A stretch of DNA of 64,000 nt from Aquatica leii (GCA_035610365.1 CM069436.1:37641117-37705116), one strand, 5' to 3'. Positions 10,701 to 24,214 are shown, counted from the stretch's first letter. Notes: generated from the sequence alone by a model not told the origin. Numbers and translations are program-made.

Positions 10701-12118
10701 ACACTAAATAGGGTATATTTTGTAGGTTGTAGTAAGATTTATTTTAAACAATATTGCAAAAAAACTTAAACTAGCGTTAATAAATCTGAGACTAAACGCC
10801 ATCTAGTAGGAACGAAGCTACGTACGAGTTAATCCACATGTGCCAAATAAAACTATGACAATTTGTTTTATATAGTTGTGGAAACTGCATTCGAGTATTC
10901 CAGTGCTGATGAGTTCAAATTGAACGAAAGAGCTGTCTACTGGTCGCTAATGATGGTTTCTGCAATTATATAAACAAATTTTTGCACTTGAGTAGTACAG
11001 TTAGGAATATTATGCCACGTATATTTCAAATACATTTTTTGAAAGTCGCGGTTGTAATATTTACTATCTAACTAACAGTTGTTAGTAACAACCTCATAGT
11101 TTTTTACATGTGGTTTGTAACTTTTGTATGATACCTTTCATTTCAAGTCTAATGTATTATATAATTTATTAAATCTTATTTGAATTAGTGTTATTGTCAT
11201 TAATTTTTGAATGTTACTATTAATTTACATTTTAATAACATCATTTATTTTTTAATAATTGTGTTTACTTTGTAATAGAAATATTTGACGTCGAATAAAA
11301 AAAATATTTGTTGTTTCTGGTATATATATGATTTCAAGTAAATATTTTTATATAAAATGTACAAAAACATTTACCAAAAAAATTAAAAAAAGGTACGATT
11401 TTTTACATTGTTACAAAATGGACACTAATTATGAGTTCAGTTTATCTTAAATGCTGCTATAATGTACTTTAATGTAAAAATTACTATACTTGATGCTCGT
11501 TAAAGAAATATATTAGAAATATAAAATAGATGTAGTACCTGTTATACTGAACGTTGTTATTGTTAAAATTATATAATGTTAAAAGTCTGTTATATAGTAT
11601 TTTAATAATAAATAACTAATTGATAACTTATGTTTAATATTACAGACGACCACACGTGTTACTACTACATGTATGTTTAGCATTAATATTTATATATATA
11701 CTTAATAAATAACAAAGTTTAGTCACATATTTTATATACCTTATTGTGTCAATAATTTTATAAGAAAAATTTAGTCCTTGTTAAGGCCGTAAAAAAATTA
11801 AAAAACAATTTTTTTAGGAACTTAGAACTTTGCTAATAGTACAAAACTTCTATGTCATGCTTTTTTATACATTTTGGTACTTTGTAACGTCAGTATATCG
11901 TAATTTTGTAGTATTTGACAACGCTATGATTTATTCAATTTCTTTATTTTTTATTTATTGGGGTAAATATAGTCTGTAAAATTTAAGTTTTTTCATTTGT
12001 AATTAACGCTTTATTCAGGTAACATATTTTTTTTACTGAAGTGGTGACTTAATTTTGTTACCTGAATTAAGAATCACAGTATTAGACTTAAATTATTTAC
12101 CATAACAATCCTCTAGTT
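7775..12118. other. AT-rich stretch without recognisable genes
   Basis: About 4.3 kb with no protein homology that I recognise on either strand. A 61-codon frame at 7875-8060 has no recognisable motif. The only structured signal is the hammerhead-bearing segment near 10870-10985. Confidence 0.6.
10870..10985 (+). ncRNA. hammerhead ribozyme (type I), copy 1
   Basis: The catalytic core is present: CTGATGA at 10906-10912, stem II GTTC/GAAC (10913-10916 with 10922-10925, loop AAATT), GAAA at 10926-10929, and GTC at 10935-10937 as cleavage triplet. Stem I forms between CCAGTG (10900-10905) and TACTGG (10938-10943), with one G.T wobble next to the cleavage site. Stem III is minimal: A10929-T36 pairs, the next pair is a G-G mismatch where C-G is usual, and the loop is AGCT. 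Such tiny, near-palindromic stem III hammerheads are known to act best as dimers in several retroelements and satellites. Flanking TATATA and GGAAA/TTTCTGC segments extend the pairing. The RNA would cleave itself after the GTC. Confidence 0.7.
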
Positions 12119-12789
12119 TAGTAGTTTCTAAACTCTTTTGGTCCATAGATCTTTTTTAGTCAAAGCTTGCCCATACATAAACTCATCATAGAAAAATTAT
12201 ATTGATTAAATTGATGTTTTAAATAGTTAAATAAAATATAAATATTTTGTTAAAGAAGTCTTTATTAAAATTATAACATTTGTTGTAACATACAAAAAAA
12301 ATGTAATGACTTGGATAAACTTGATGGTATGTTATGAGTGTATTTATGTCCGGCTTAATGTTTGTTTTTATGTCTTTGTGAAATGTTTGTGTTATCTAAT
12401 AGGGCGTATTGTGCTTTGATTTTTAAAGATTTTGCGTGATTTTTTTTTTAAATCGTGGGATCATTACTCCGGAGAAGTTAATTTAAACAAAACAATTATT
12501 TTTTCTAGAGGTTCTTTGTGAGCCTCCTAATTCTTAATTGTTAACTGTAAACTTTGGGTTTCTGGATATTGCGTTTCATTTATATAAGTTTTCACGTCGC
12601 CAGCATTGGAATCAAGTCCGATACATTGTTGTTGTTGATAAAGTTAACTTTCTTAAACAATGCGGACTGCCAATTAGTAAAACAGTATAGCATAATTAGA
12701 CTAGTTAGATTTTAATTAAGTTGTTGTCTTAATGTAATTGCTAGATAAGCGTAGTTTTTAAAATAATATAGATTTTTAGTTTATTAAAT

Positions 12790-13900
12790 TTTTGTTGCCA
12801 AGGCGTGACACTTGGCTCATTTCTTTTTTTATGATGAGGTTTGTTAAGGCGCTAAACCTACATTCTACCAAATTGGAAGACGAAAAAGCAAACAACAGTT
12901 TTTGTACAATAACCCCTAATGTTGGATATAAAATTGGGATCTGTTTTAGTAGCCAGAAGTTCTCATATCCTTTTTAAACATTGGTTTTAGCTCCCCATTT
13001 GTAAATAATTCAATAAGTTGTTCTTGCATTAGCATGTATTCATCTGTATTTGTGCTATGACTACTTGCAAAAGAGTTCAATACCCACTCGGGAATATCCA
13101 AGTGAAGTGAAGTCTTTAAATCTTTGGTTAATCTTCAAATGAATCACCATTAAGTGTTGACAATAAACATAGAAATTTTTATATCTATTTTCCAATTTTG
13201 AGAGATTTGAGAACTGAGAACATTCTCCTATTTCCAAGTTTTGTTTGTACAGAAAAGTTTTGCAACAAACGCAAATATTACACTTTTAGCTTTGGTGAAA
13301 TTTAATGTGTCACCTTGTAGTTTAAAATTAGTCTGAAATCTGGCAAATAAATCAATCATATAATTGAATTGTGTCGTGCGTCTTTACTCTCCAGGAAATC
13401 CAACACTGAATCAAAGAGCGAATAGAAGCGATCCAAATATGTACTTTTAGATAACCAACGTACTTTTGTGTTAAGCAGTTAACGATTACAGTTATTATCA
13501 TTTTCTAAACAGTATTGAGCAAATAATCTCCCATCTGAGGCATTTCTTTTAATTTTATTAACTGCTTTAATGACATAATTCAGATGTTTTTAAGTTGTCA
13601 CATGAAGAGTTTTCTACACACTAAACGATTTTGTCAATTATCTCTCTTAGATCTTGTCCCTATGAGTTCTTGCAATGTCCGTGTTTTTAAATATTTTTTT
13701 CTTATTGTATGAAAGAAACGTTAAATCCTTATCTTTATTGTCACAATTTAGAATTTTTTATTAAATGTTTTTTAAACTTAGAAGGTTTCATTGAATCGTT
13801 TGACATCGTTTTATTGCATGGAAGATACATAAGCGAAATATTATTTCTTTGTGACGGAATAAAGCCATATTCTATATATTCAACACTGTATTGTCTGCAT
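12790..13900 (-). pseudogene. hAT transposase pseudogene (ZBED-like)
   Basis: On the minus strand, near 13800, a zinc-finger remnant reads CNKTMSNDSMKPSKFKKHL, the BED-like finger of this group. Next comes IKAVNKIKRNASDGRLFAQ (13490-13560), then LLNTKVRWLSK (near 13450), FDSVLDFLES, FARFQTNFKLQGDTLN (13310-13350), and at 12830-12990 the C-terminal dimerisation region with LLFAFSSSNLVECRFSALTN. These are the usual landmarks in the usual order. The block between finger and RNase H-like core is shortened, implying an internal deletion of several hundred bases, and there are many stops and frame changes. It cannot make a working enzyme. Confidence 0.8.
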
Positions 13901-14127
13901 TTTTTTTGGCACAATCACACTGTTATCTGAAAAAAAAGAGATTCAAAAAAATATAGAAAAATATATATTTTTACACTAAAATTTTTATGTGCAACAAACC
14001 ACAGTTAAATATAACTTTTTTTTTAAATAAAATGTTGAATTAATTATTTGAGATGTAAGGATAAAATTTCATTTAAAATTCACATAATGTGTAGGTAGGT
14101 ACTGAGTGTGTACAGAATATAATAATA

Positions 14128-14387
14128 CAGTAATATTCAGTAACTCCAAATATTCGCGGATTTGGTTATTCGCGGAAGTAAACAAAATAAACAAAAATAT
14201 AAAATAGTAAACTACATCTTTCAAGCTGCATTATATTAAATTATAAAACTCAATATGTCAAAACTTCTTTTACAGAATCATTAAGAATATATTCTTTAAA
14301 AACACATTTTTGTTAGAAAAAGAAAAAAGATTTCTTCTTAAGTTTTTAATAAAAAAGAAATCCTTAATGAATATTAAAGGATTACTG
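14128..14387. mobile_element. pogo/Tigger-like MITE
   Basis: Starts CAGTAATATTC and ends ATTACTG, with TA directly outside each end (14126-14127 and 14388-14389), so a 260-bp element with TIRs CAGTAAT and TA target duplication. Near the left end it carries ATTCGCGGATTTGG and a second ATTCGCGGA, a motif common in Tigger ends. No coding content. Confidence 0.55.
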
Positions 14388-14766
14388 TACTGATAGCTGT
14401 GACATATATTTTCTTTTTTTTTAATTTAAACAACTTGGTTTAAATAATTTAAATTAGAAAGAAATATTAATTTTATTCAAAAATACTTAACGTACGCTAC
14501 AAAAAATTATACTCCTTTATGTACAAGACTAAAAAAGTTTGTTGTATGCACTTTACGTCACGCATAACACACAACTAAATTGTTAATTGGATGCACAATT
14601 CTTTTATAGTTCATATTATAGACTAGTTGGTGCAAGTATCGGCTCTATTGCGTTTCTGTATAAGTATAAACCGGTATAGATAGGACCCTCAAATCAATTT
14701 TAATTCTTCACGGACTCCTTGAATGATCATGAGGTTCCGTAGGGATCACTTTGGAAACTACTGTTA

Positions 14767-15929
14767 ATTAGAAAAAAATGTCTTAATGGAGCTATCTCTA
14801 AATTTCAGTAAAAATGAAATATTTTTTTTGTGTTTAAGAAAAACTGCTAAGTTGGTAAAAACTAAACATTTTAACCTTTCAGCTATGCCATTTTTTGTTT
14901 TTTTACAGAATATTTTTGTTTCTTTTTTGTTTTCTTTTTATTGTTCTTCTTAGTGTAAAAAAAATATTTTTTTATGCTTTCACCGTTTGTTGTTGTACAG
15001 TTGTAACGTTACGGAAAAAACCAAAATTGTATCTTTCTCTAAAAATATTCTTAAACATTTTGTTGCACATTCAGCGGGCATAAACAATATTAATAAACAC
15101 ACAAACTTGAAACGGTTCTGACACAAAACCAATAACTGATAAATAAATACTTTAGGCGGGCGTTGAAATAAAAAGTGCATTCAAAAACGTCATTAATTAG
15201 CACTTAACGATTATTGCTAAAAAAAATCGTATTTCTTTAAAAAAAATTTAATAAAAATCGTTTAGAATGTGTGTAATTAATTAATGTAATTAATTCTAAT
15301 TCGTAATTACTAATTTATATACAACACTAATTAATTACTAAGCTTGTATTTACTTGTATTTAAATACTTTTCAACAACGTTTACTAAGAAATATGTATAA
15401 TTTAACTGCGTTTTTATTGTACATTAATTAGTTATGGTTATGATATGTTTATTTTACTACGGTGAACATAATATCCCTATTGACAAAAACCGAATTTGTC
15501 TTAAATCTCATTGGCAATTTAAAGGTAATTTCGGTATGTTTCCTCAATCTGAAACAATTACGTACCTATTGAAACTAAGCAACTTTCCAACAAGAATTGC
15601 TTCAGTAGCGGTGTTCTGACAAAAAACAAATTCGATTCGTAAAAACAAAACAGTTACGATTTTTTAAGATTCATTTATGTAGTAACTACGTAAAATCAAA
15701 AAAGTTTACAATTGATTAAACAAAACATATTGACAGTAATAGTTATGATATTTACACAATGCAACAAATTGAAAATCCAAATAACGCTGTATTTGATCTA
15801 GCTGACAAGTTCAAAAACGTGTTAATTTTTGAAATAGCTCCTCAAAATATGAGCGATAGCTCATTGAATAATAATGTTTAGTTTTTTGCGAATAACTCAG
15901 AAACTATAAGAGATAATCGAAATCTTAAA
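14767..15929. other. AT-rich stretch, nothing recognised
   Basis: Poly-T runs and short AT-rich frames only. The 62-codon and 61-codon frames here (14895-15083, 15434-15619) have no motif I recognise. Confidence 0.55.
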
Positions 15930-17045
15930 GAAGCGGAAATTTCTAATAAAAATGTCTAAGCTTCTGGAATTCTATCTTAGTTGTTAATAATTTTAAATGA
16001 ACGCTGAAAGTAAATTTCCGCGTGAGGACATAAGCTCCCGTTGGAAAAATTGATCTAACTTAATTTTTGAACAAGTTAAGCGTTTGTTAATTAAGAAAAT
16101 GTTTTAGAATCTCCGTCATCATTGCAAGCAATGAAAATTGATTGAATAATTAACACAAATTTTTTTTTAGACCCTTTTTAATTTTCAAGAAAATTAAATT
16201 AAATTTTTTTTTTAAAAGCGATTAGTTTGTTTACAATAATTTTTTTTATTAAGTTGCAAAAAGACAAAAAATCCCAAAAATGTTGTTAAACATTTATTTT
16301 GATATTTGTCACCGTATTACTTTTTTTGTATTGATGAAAGACATTTATTATTGTAAAAAAATGCTTTTACGCCATTTGTTTATAAATTGTTTACTAACGA
16401 ATTAACTTATCATAATTTTTTTTAGAAATCTTTGAAAAATTACAAAAACAACTTAACCTAACCTATTTATTTAAATTGTACAAAAAATGTTAAAACTATT
16501 AAAGTAGTTAATTCGTTAATAAACAATTTATAAACAAATGGCGTAAAAACATTTTTTTACAATAACAAATGTTTTTCATCAATACAAAAAAGTAATACCG
16601 TGACAAATATTAAAAAAAAAATGTTTTTGGGATTTTTTATCTTTTTGCAACTAAATTTTAAAAAAATTATTGTAAACGAACTAATCACTTTTAAAAAAAA
16701 ATTTTAATTCAATTTTCTTGAATATTTAAAAAGCTCTGAAAAAAGAAAAATTTTTGTGTTAATTATTCAAACAATTTTCTTAATTAACAAACGCGTAACT
16801 TTTCAAAAATTAAGTTAGATCAATTTTTCTAACGGGACCTTATTTCCTCAAGTCTTGAAAATGCACCAATATTTATATCGTTTTTTTAATTAACATTTAA
16901 TACTTAAAAAAACTTATTTTATGTAACGTACTTGCTTCAGAGGCCGCTCGCGCTTTCGGTAATAGTCACGCGGAAATTTATTAGCAACGAAGATAGCTTA
17001 GACATTTTTATTAGAAATTTCCTCTTTTTTAAGATTTTACTCTGT
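15930..17045. repeat. 1.1 kb foldback (long inverted repeat) element
   Basis: Two arms of roughly 450-520 bp (about 15930-16420 and 16500-17045) are inverted copies with moderate divergence, separated by only about 80-100 bp. Outer anchors: GGAAATTTCTAATAAAAATG near 15940 and its reverse near 17005. Inner anchors: CGCCATTTGTTTATAAATTG near 16372 and its reverse near 16522. The arms are AT-rich with no coding signal. The structure fits a non-autonomous foldback/MITE; I found no clear target duplication. Confidence 0.85.
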
Positions 17046-17654
17046 ATACAGAAAAAATGCAGCATATAGCAACAAGTGTTCCTAGCCTAATGCAAAATTT
17101 TTGTGAAATTATTTTTGAAGGCTTTGTCATCAAGTTTTAAAGTAGAAGCATTTGTAACTTAATGTTTCACTAGAAGAAATGCTTTGTTCTGTCGTGAAAA
17201 ACATTTCTACAAAATAAAATAACTGCGACGAGAAAGTTTTGCATTTTTTCAGAAAAATGTGTTCTTTTATTTCTGGTATAAACATATCTGACTTTATTGC
17301 AATCTTCTTTAAACACTACTCCAACATACTTTACTTTTTTTTTGTTTACTTTGTATTTTGTGCTTATTAAATATATTATTATTCTTTTGAGCTCTAACTA
17401 ATTTTACTTTCTAAACTCCCATTATAGCCATTTTCGAAACAGCCACTAACTAATAAACCATCAAAACTTGCAAGTCTCTAAATATCTTTATATTCTCGCT
17501 TTAAAAATTTCTGAGATACTAAAAATCTCAACAAGCATTCTTAAACAAGAATGTTGTAACGAATTTAAAATTTAATTTATTTTAACTGTTTACACTATTA
17601 TTATTTAGCAAACGCTAATATAATTTATAACTAAATTTTATAAAAACAAACACA

Positions 17655-17794
17655 CCCAAGCAACACATTGGTATAAAAAACGTCTAAATGTCCGGCTAAT
17701 AGACGTTTATTAGAGATTAAAACGTTTTTAAACGCGTTATTAACTTTTATTAGACGGACATTTAGACGTTTTTTGTACCAATGTGTTGTTTGGG
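17655..17794. mobile_element. 140-bp hairpin MITE
   Basis: Ends are inverted: CCCAAGCAACACATTGGTA at left and its near-perfect reverse (TACCAATGTGTTGTTTGGG) at right; pairing continues inward through AAAAACGTCTAAATGTCCG. The loop is about 45 bp. No coding capacity. The family is not identified. Confidence 0.75.
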
Positions 17795-19814
17795 CAAATA
17801 ATTTATATATCACTGTCCGTGGATAAGATATTGATTTAACATCATTATGTTCTCTTCTACAGTGACTTTATACTTATTTATTTAGACCCCAGTTTCTCTT
17901 CATTTTATATCTTCACTTAATCTGGGACTCAAATATTCTATCTGTTTTAATAATCACCTAAAATGTTTTAAATGTTTTGGGAGCCTTTCAATATTGATAT
18001 TCTATTGCACAAGTTTCTTTCCAATGGAAATTGGTGATATCCTTTTTTCATATCCATTACTATGTAAAATTTCATGTCGCTTAAATTTCACACTTAAACA
18101 ACAGTTCCTCTTGTGTCAGAATACTAAAATGCTTTATTTTTAAATACTATACTATACTAAATAATCATTTAAATATGGTTTTATTAAATGATTTTTAAAG
18201 ATTGAAAATAAATATTGCGCATTGCACGCCCTAAACATTTTTGTGAGTACTTGTAAAATAACATTTTTTACACTAGTGATACAATTCTAATTTATGTATC
18301 AAACGTATAAAGTAAAGCATAGCATAAAGAACGTTAATGCGGCATAAGGCCACAGACCGTACGCTGTATGAAGTTGCGATTTCTTCTAAATTGTCATCTA
18401 CCTGCATTGAGAATTTCTTAAAAAACTTCTTCCTAACTACCAGAAACTATTTTGACATTATGTTTATTAAATGAAGTAAAAAATATGCGTGCATAACGAT
18501 TCTTCTTGTTCCCTAGTAAAACTTTGTTTACTTTTGTACCGCATTGTAATTGTAAACAACTTTTTTTTGAAGACATTCTTTCGTTTTTGCAGAACTGCGT
18601 ACGAAAATTGTTTGTTTGTTAGATAAAACATCGTTAACAAACCTACATTTCTGCTGTTTCCAAAATATAAATACAAACATCGTACGGTATAATTTGAAGT
18701 ATCTATTTATGTTATTAAAACTCACCAGAAACTTACTTTTGGTCACCGATATTTTATCATCAAAATTTCTTAACGATCTATGTTTTATTACTTACATTAT
18801 AAGCCGTATGTATGGATTATTTTTTTTTATTATTGTCGTGCTCTCCTTTAGATTTTTTTATGACGTTTTTTATATAAAACACTGCTTTACGTTATAATAC
18901 TTATCAAAACAAATATCCAATCTTATTCATAAGTTTGTCATTTTTTAACATACAAACCATTTAATAGTTCAAATAAGTTTTTGAACTAAATTCATTTGCA
19001 TTAAAAAATAAAATATAATTGTCAACAGTTTGCATCTCTCTTTCTCTCGTACAGGCACAAGTTTTCGATACATTTCAGTCATATGGTATCGTTAGTTATT
19101 TCGTTTTCAATATACTTGGATTAAATTATATATTCAACGTTATCTTGCATTTTTATCAGTTCATATGTTTATACGTAACCTTAGTTCAAGAGAATCTAGT
19201 AGACTTTTTTATAATACTTTTAACTCGTAAATGGTGATAACCTTTCCTCAAGTAAAAATATATATTCTTTGATTATCTATTATTTCTCAATTACAATTAC
19301 AAAAAATGCTTGGTTTACAAATTTTTCAATGTTTTAGTAAGTTCAAATTTGATTAAATGTATTATCTCTGCAGTTCTTTTTGTTTTATTAAATTTTAATA
19401 AAAGTTATAAATAATCTTTACTGACCTTTCTATTAAGCAATTTTGCAACGAAATTTTGTTATTGTCGTAGTAGATTTATGGTTTTAATTTTGCAATTATA
19501 TAGAGTTAAATTTGAACTTAAATTTAAAAAAGAAAAATAAAAAAGGTTTTTGTATTGTGATGGCATCTTGTGTCTTTCAGTTACGATGGCGTTCTTTTAA
19601 ATGTTTTTCTTTAAAAACTGTTTTTTGTTTGATGCATTAGTATTCATACTTTTCTTCAAAAAAGTTTTTTTTGTTTTTGTTGTCTTGAACTCCATTTAAA
19701 TGTATGGTAATCCCATTATTATCTTTTCATTTTGTTCATCTCACGATGTCCTCATTTTGCGTGATTTGTGTCCCGTGAACTTTACAGCGTTGACATCACT
19801 GTGGTCAAACTATA
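17795..19814. other. AT-rich stretch, no gene recognised
   Basis: Short frames of 69-93 codons near 18467-19237 are rich in Phe, Leu, Tyr and Asn, as random translation of AT-rich DNA gives, and overlap one another on both strands. No homology is recognised. Confidence 0.55.
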
Positions 19815-20990
19815 CGTTTGTTTGGCAAACAAGGAGCCGCGTTGATACGCAAACAGATTAAACAAACCATGCGAGAGGTTGAACAATCCTTTTATCTTCA
19901 TTTTGAGTTGCTCAACATTTCGGGATGATTGAAAATTCTATGGCAGCATTACTCACTATCAGTTCAGATACCATGCTACGGTTGACTACTGAAATGCATT
20001 AATTATTATAATCTAAGAATTATAAAATTTCATTTACTACTGGGTTCTTGTGCATGGTCGTCAATGTATCTAGTTTACTTTTCAGTTTAGAACAGGAATC
20101 GGTGTTATTTATCTAAGGATTTGAATTTTGCTGCTGATTACAAACGTATTCTTAAAACAAACATTTTATGTGATGTGAAATATTTTATAAGACATTTTTC
20201 TTGTCACAGTACAAATCCCATTCCTATTCACACTAGCAAAATTCTTGACTCGTCCAAAGTCTTTATAGGAACCTCGCTATCATTGTTCTTCAAACCGACA
20301 ACGGCAACTTTTCTCATTTTAAACTAAAATAATTACGCTGCAAAGATCTATCATACTCCGTCAGAGGAAACGTACGTTTTTTTAAGTCGTGATTCTACTT
20401 CAAGGATTAAACTGAAAACCAGCAAATCGTCAGATTTTTTAATCTACTTCCTGGAACGAAACTGTCATTTTCTGAATTTTGATGTCATTTCATTTTGTAC
20501 CAAAGTTTCTATTAGAAATTCGTTTATATCATCGAATATATTCTATCTTACCATAACAAAGATTTTAGTTTGGTTTCTTTTATTAGCTTTGATGTTGCCA
20601 TGGGTTTTTTCATCGCTTAATGCAGCTAACATTTTTATATATTATTTTGAAACCCTTCTCTGGGATATTAAAACTTAAAATCTAGTTTAGATATGTTGAC
20701 GATACGTTTATTTTTTGGTTTCATGGTCATCTCAAATTGTCTAAGTTCATTGATCATATCTAAACAAGTAACACTCAGATACTAAATTTACCATGAGAAC
20801 CTAAGTTTTTTCCCATTTTTTAACGTTTTTGTTACTGAATGAAATCTTTTGTGTACTGGTCTTATCTTTATCTGTAAATTTGTATTGCCATATACAAAAC
20901 AAACGGTTTGGTATTCAACTATTTTTTTTAACATTCATTTATAAGAGATTTTTGTTTGAAACGCGCTTTTGCTGTGTCTCGGTCGCATAA
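19815..20990 (+). pseudogene. decayed Penelope-like element RT, plus strand
   Basis: The decayed frame follows the same order as the better-kept PLE at 52378-55285. Near 19840 IKQTMREVEQSFYLHFELL matches its N-terminal IKQTRREL and LFYLHLELA. At 20121 NFAADYKRILKTNILCDV matches NFAVASKRIPKEDILCAV. IYHTPSEETYVFLSRD near 20345 matches the SEETYALL block. A degraded RT follows, with FDV and YVDDTFIF (near 20690-20720) and GHLKLSKFIDHI. It breaks up after about 20900. The GIY-YIG part is not recognised. There are many stops and frame changes, so it is old. Confidence 0.8.
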
Positions 20991-23900
20991 TTTACTAATG
21001 TTTATTTAATTATTGTGTTAGCAAGCCTATAATATAAGTAAGTGTCCCGCTGAACAATGCTTCTTTTAACAGTAATTTAGGTTTATCTATCTTATTACGT
21101 TTTTTTTTTACATGTAATCAAACTTTTGCTGATAAGATTGCTTGTAAAATAAATACCTACAATACGATCTAAAATAAACACCAAAAACTTAATTGACAAA
21201 CAATAATTAACTTGAAGTATTATTTTGTGAACAATAAATTTATATACTAGACAACAGAACAGGTAGTCACTGAGTCACTGATGTTTTTTAGACAATTAAA
21301 GTTTGAATAACTTTGAATATGATGAGCCATGTACCAAATACGTCTATGTAATGTAAATAGAATTTTATCTTTGACACTTTGTCTAATTTTGTGCGATACG
21401 TACTAAATACGTAATGTTTAACAGATATGATTTTTTTCCGCCGATCGACTGTTAATAGCAATATAAACGTATAGTAATGCAGCAGAAATAGATCATTAAT
21501 AAATTAACAAACAATTTTGAATAAAAGAATGAATATTAGTGTACGATTTTGTATGGCAACCAATAAAATTGTTAACAACTACTAATTTAACGATATTGCT
21601 GCTAAATATAACAACGGTTTAGTTTGTATATTTTAATTTCCTAACCGGTTTTACTAATATACAATTAACAAAAGAACTTTAAAACTAACTCGTTTGTTAA
21701 TTGGCAATAAATAATTTCAACAATATTAACGCTTTCGCTCATTACACTCGCTCATGGTGTTAAAATATCTCGCTTATTATTTGCTATCATTACTAACTTT
21801 GTTTGTTAAATAAGTATTAATGTTTGTGTTTAATAAAACCATAAAGACTCATTATATTAGAGATAACAAGGTAATATTTTTTAAGAGAAGATATTACAAC
21901 ATGGCAACATGCTTTTTTAAATAAGTTTATAAGAATGAAAAGTAACTATACTTATATTGTACAACTAATTTTAGTTTAAAAATTTTTAGATTTCTTTATG
22001 TTCATACTGCATTAAAAACATTTTTTTAAGTACATTTATGTTGACATTGTATAGTTTTTGTTTACATACTACTTTTCAAATATTTTTTACTGATAAATAA
22101 GTGTCGGTTCTTGAAATTAAAACACAATATAAAATGTTAAATGTATACATATATAAATTTATAGATGGTATATTATGCTTCTAATCTATTTAATTAATTC
22201 TGATACTGATATCTTCATAAGCTCTTAATACTGTACGTACTTGATATAACACTACTGGCATTTTTGTTATAATGATATTACAATCTAGTTTATACCTTAA
22301 TTTCTACCAATTGTAACCTTTTTTTTTAATTGGCGTTTATAAGGATAACAAATGCGTTTAAGATAATTTTACGTTTAAAACAAATTAAAATTTAAGTTAT
22401 CTACAAGAAAAAAAATTAATTTTTAAACACGTACTATACACAGCTAAAACACATATGTTTAATTTGCTCAAGAATATAAATTATACAAATAGTTATTGAC
22501 CTTCCTAATATATACGATCAAGGTATGTAAAGTTCGCACGAGTTTTACATTCGCCATGACCTGTCTTCAATTTAATTAAATCACTTCATATTGCAATAAT
22601 TTAATCGTAATCTTATTACTGCTTTACACTTTGTTAATTTTTCAATAAACGAAATATTTTTTTTTAATTTCACTGGTTTGGAATAATCATAAATAATTAA
22701 AACATAAATTCAATTTTGATAAAGATTATTGTTTAAAACTTAATTTTTTTATTGTAATTTTCATTAATGTGTGAAATTATCACTTATCGTCCTTGTTTTA
22801 AAACATTGTGTTATTGAGCAATAAAAGTAAATAAGTGTAATCCGTAGTAAAACTTTGACTTGAATATTAAAAACTAACTTAATGTCTACCTAGTACATGT
22901 ACAATTGTACAAACTTATTTAGAATTTAACATGCGTTTGTAAATAAAATAAAACAGTGTTGTTCATTAATTGTAACAAAATTTAATTATATTTTTCGTAT
23001 ACCAAAGGACAGTAGATAAATGCAACAAATAAAATTTTAACAAAAGGTATGTTAATACTATCAAATTTCCATTTACAAGTTCCTCTTAAATGTTTACTGT
23101 GGTTTATTACTTATAACCTTTTCATTTTTGTACGTTTTGTCTCAAAAACATTTTATTATATATATATAACTAACAATAAATAATTTATGATAAAATCATG
23201 CATATATATTGAATATTTATTTATCAAAGCTAAACAAGGTTGCATCTCTTCAAACCGATTACTTCTGTAGAATTATGTTTATGCTTTTTCAATTACTCGA
23301 GATTTAACTTTGTCTACAAATTATTTATTTTATTGTAACGTTAATTGTAAAATATGTACACCACAAACATTTTTTTTTAAATCTTTGTTAAGCAACAAAA
23401 ATGAATGCAAATGCAATGTCATCATAAATAATATTATAAAAACCAAATATTATAATTGCATTAACAACTATATAAATTTAAACAAGTAAATGTCACAATG
23501 TTATATTATATACCAAAGTTGAGAAGTTGTAGTCCTAGCAACAAAATGCGAAGCGTCGAAAGAAATGAGTTGACATATTTATATACAATTTTCTCCACTA
23601 CTAAAATTATTAAAAATCTTTTAATTTTAACTGTTAATAAACTATTCTAATAGTATTTAATTTTAATGCAATTGTAATTAAAAGCATAAAAATAAATAAA
23701 ACACGGTAATTTTGTTAAAATTACTAAACTTATTTAAAAACATTATTTCTTTAATCATTGATTTATTTTAAAATACGTTTAATTTAATATTATTTATATT
23801 CATTTGGCACAAACTTCAAATAATTTTTCAAATTAACAAATTTAATGAATTGTTTTTATTAGTTACTAAAAATAACTAAAATGTATACAACTCAAACAAT

Positions 23901-24214
23901 TTTTCTTACTGTTTTTTTTCACTGTTGACACAAATTTTAATAGAAAGAAATAAACGCGACTACTCCAATTAGAACAAATTTTTTATAATGCCGTCTTGAT
24001 TAACTAAATGGTTTTCAGTTTTAACTAATATGTTGCAGGTAGTTTTTATACTATTTTAAAGACATTTGGATAGCTTCATTAGACTACTATTTTCAGCAAT
24101 AATATAGTTAGTGCAAAACGCGTTTAAATATTAACCAATGACAATTAAAATTTAAAGTTTGATGGCAGGGCTATCTCATAGTATAAGTTACTAAGTATGC
24201 TATTTACAGTTAAG
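20991..24214. other. AT-rich stretch, nothing recognised
   Basis: About 3.2 kb of very AT-rich sequence with no frame longer than 60 codons and no recognisable repeats or RNA genes. Confidence 0.6.

Larger units (their letters stand above)
12119..14763 (-). mobile_element. decayed hAT DNA transposon (ZBED/Buster-like)
   Basis: The left end reads TAGTAGTTTCTAAACTC and the right end, reversed, CAGTAGTTTCCAAAGTG; both resemble the CAGTGGTTCCCAAAG-type hAT ends. A minus-strand transposase lies between. An 8-bp target duplication is not clear (the flanks differ), in line with age. A 260-bp pogo-like MITE at 14128-14387 lies inside, near the right end. Confidence 0.75.

Noticed and set aside
12792-12977. 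Plus-strand 61-codon frame
   Set aside because: It is the antisense of the hAT transposase C-terminal region, which is recognisable on the minus strand.
18467-19237. Cluster of short frames as a possible gene
   Set aside because: They overlap on both strands, use AT-rich codons only, and show no motif or splice structure.
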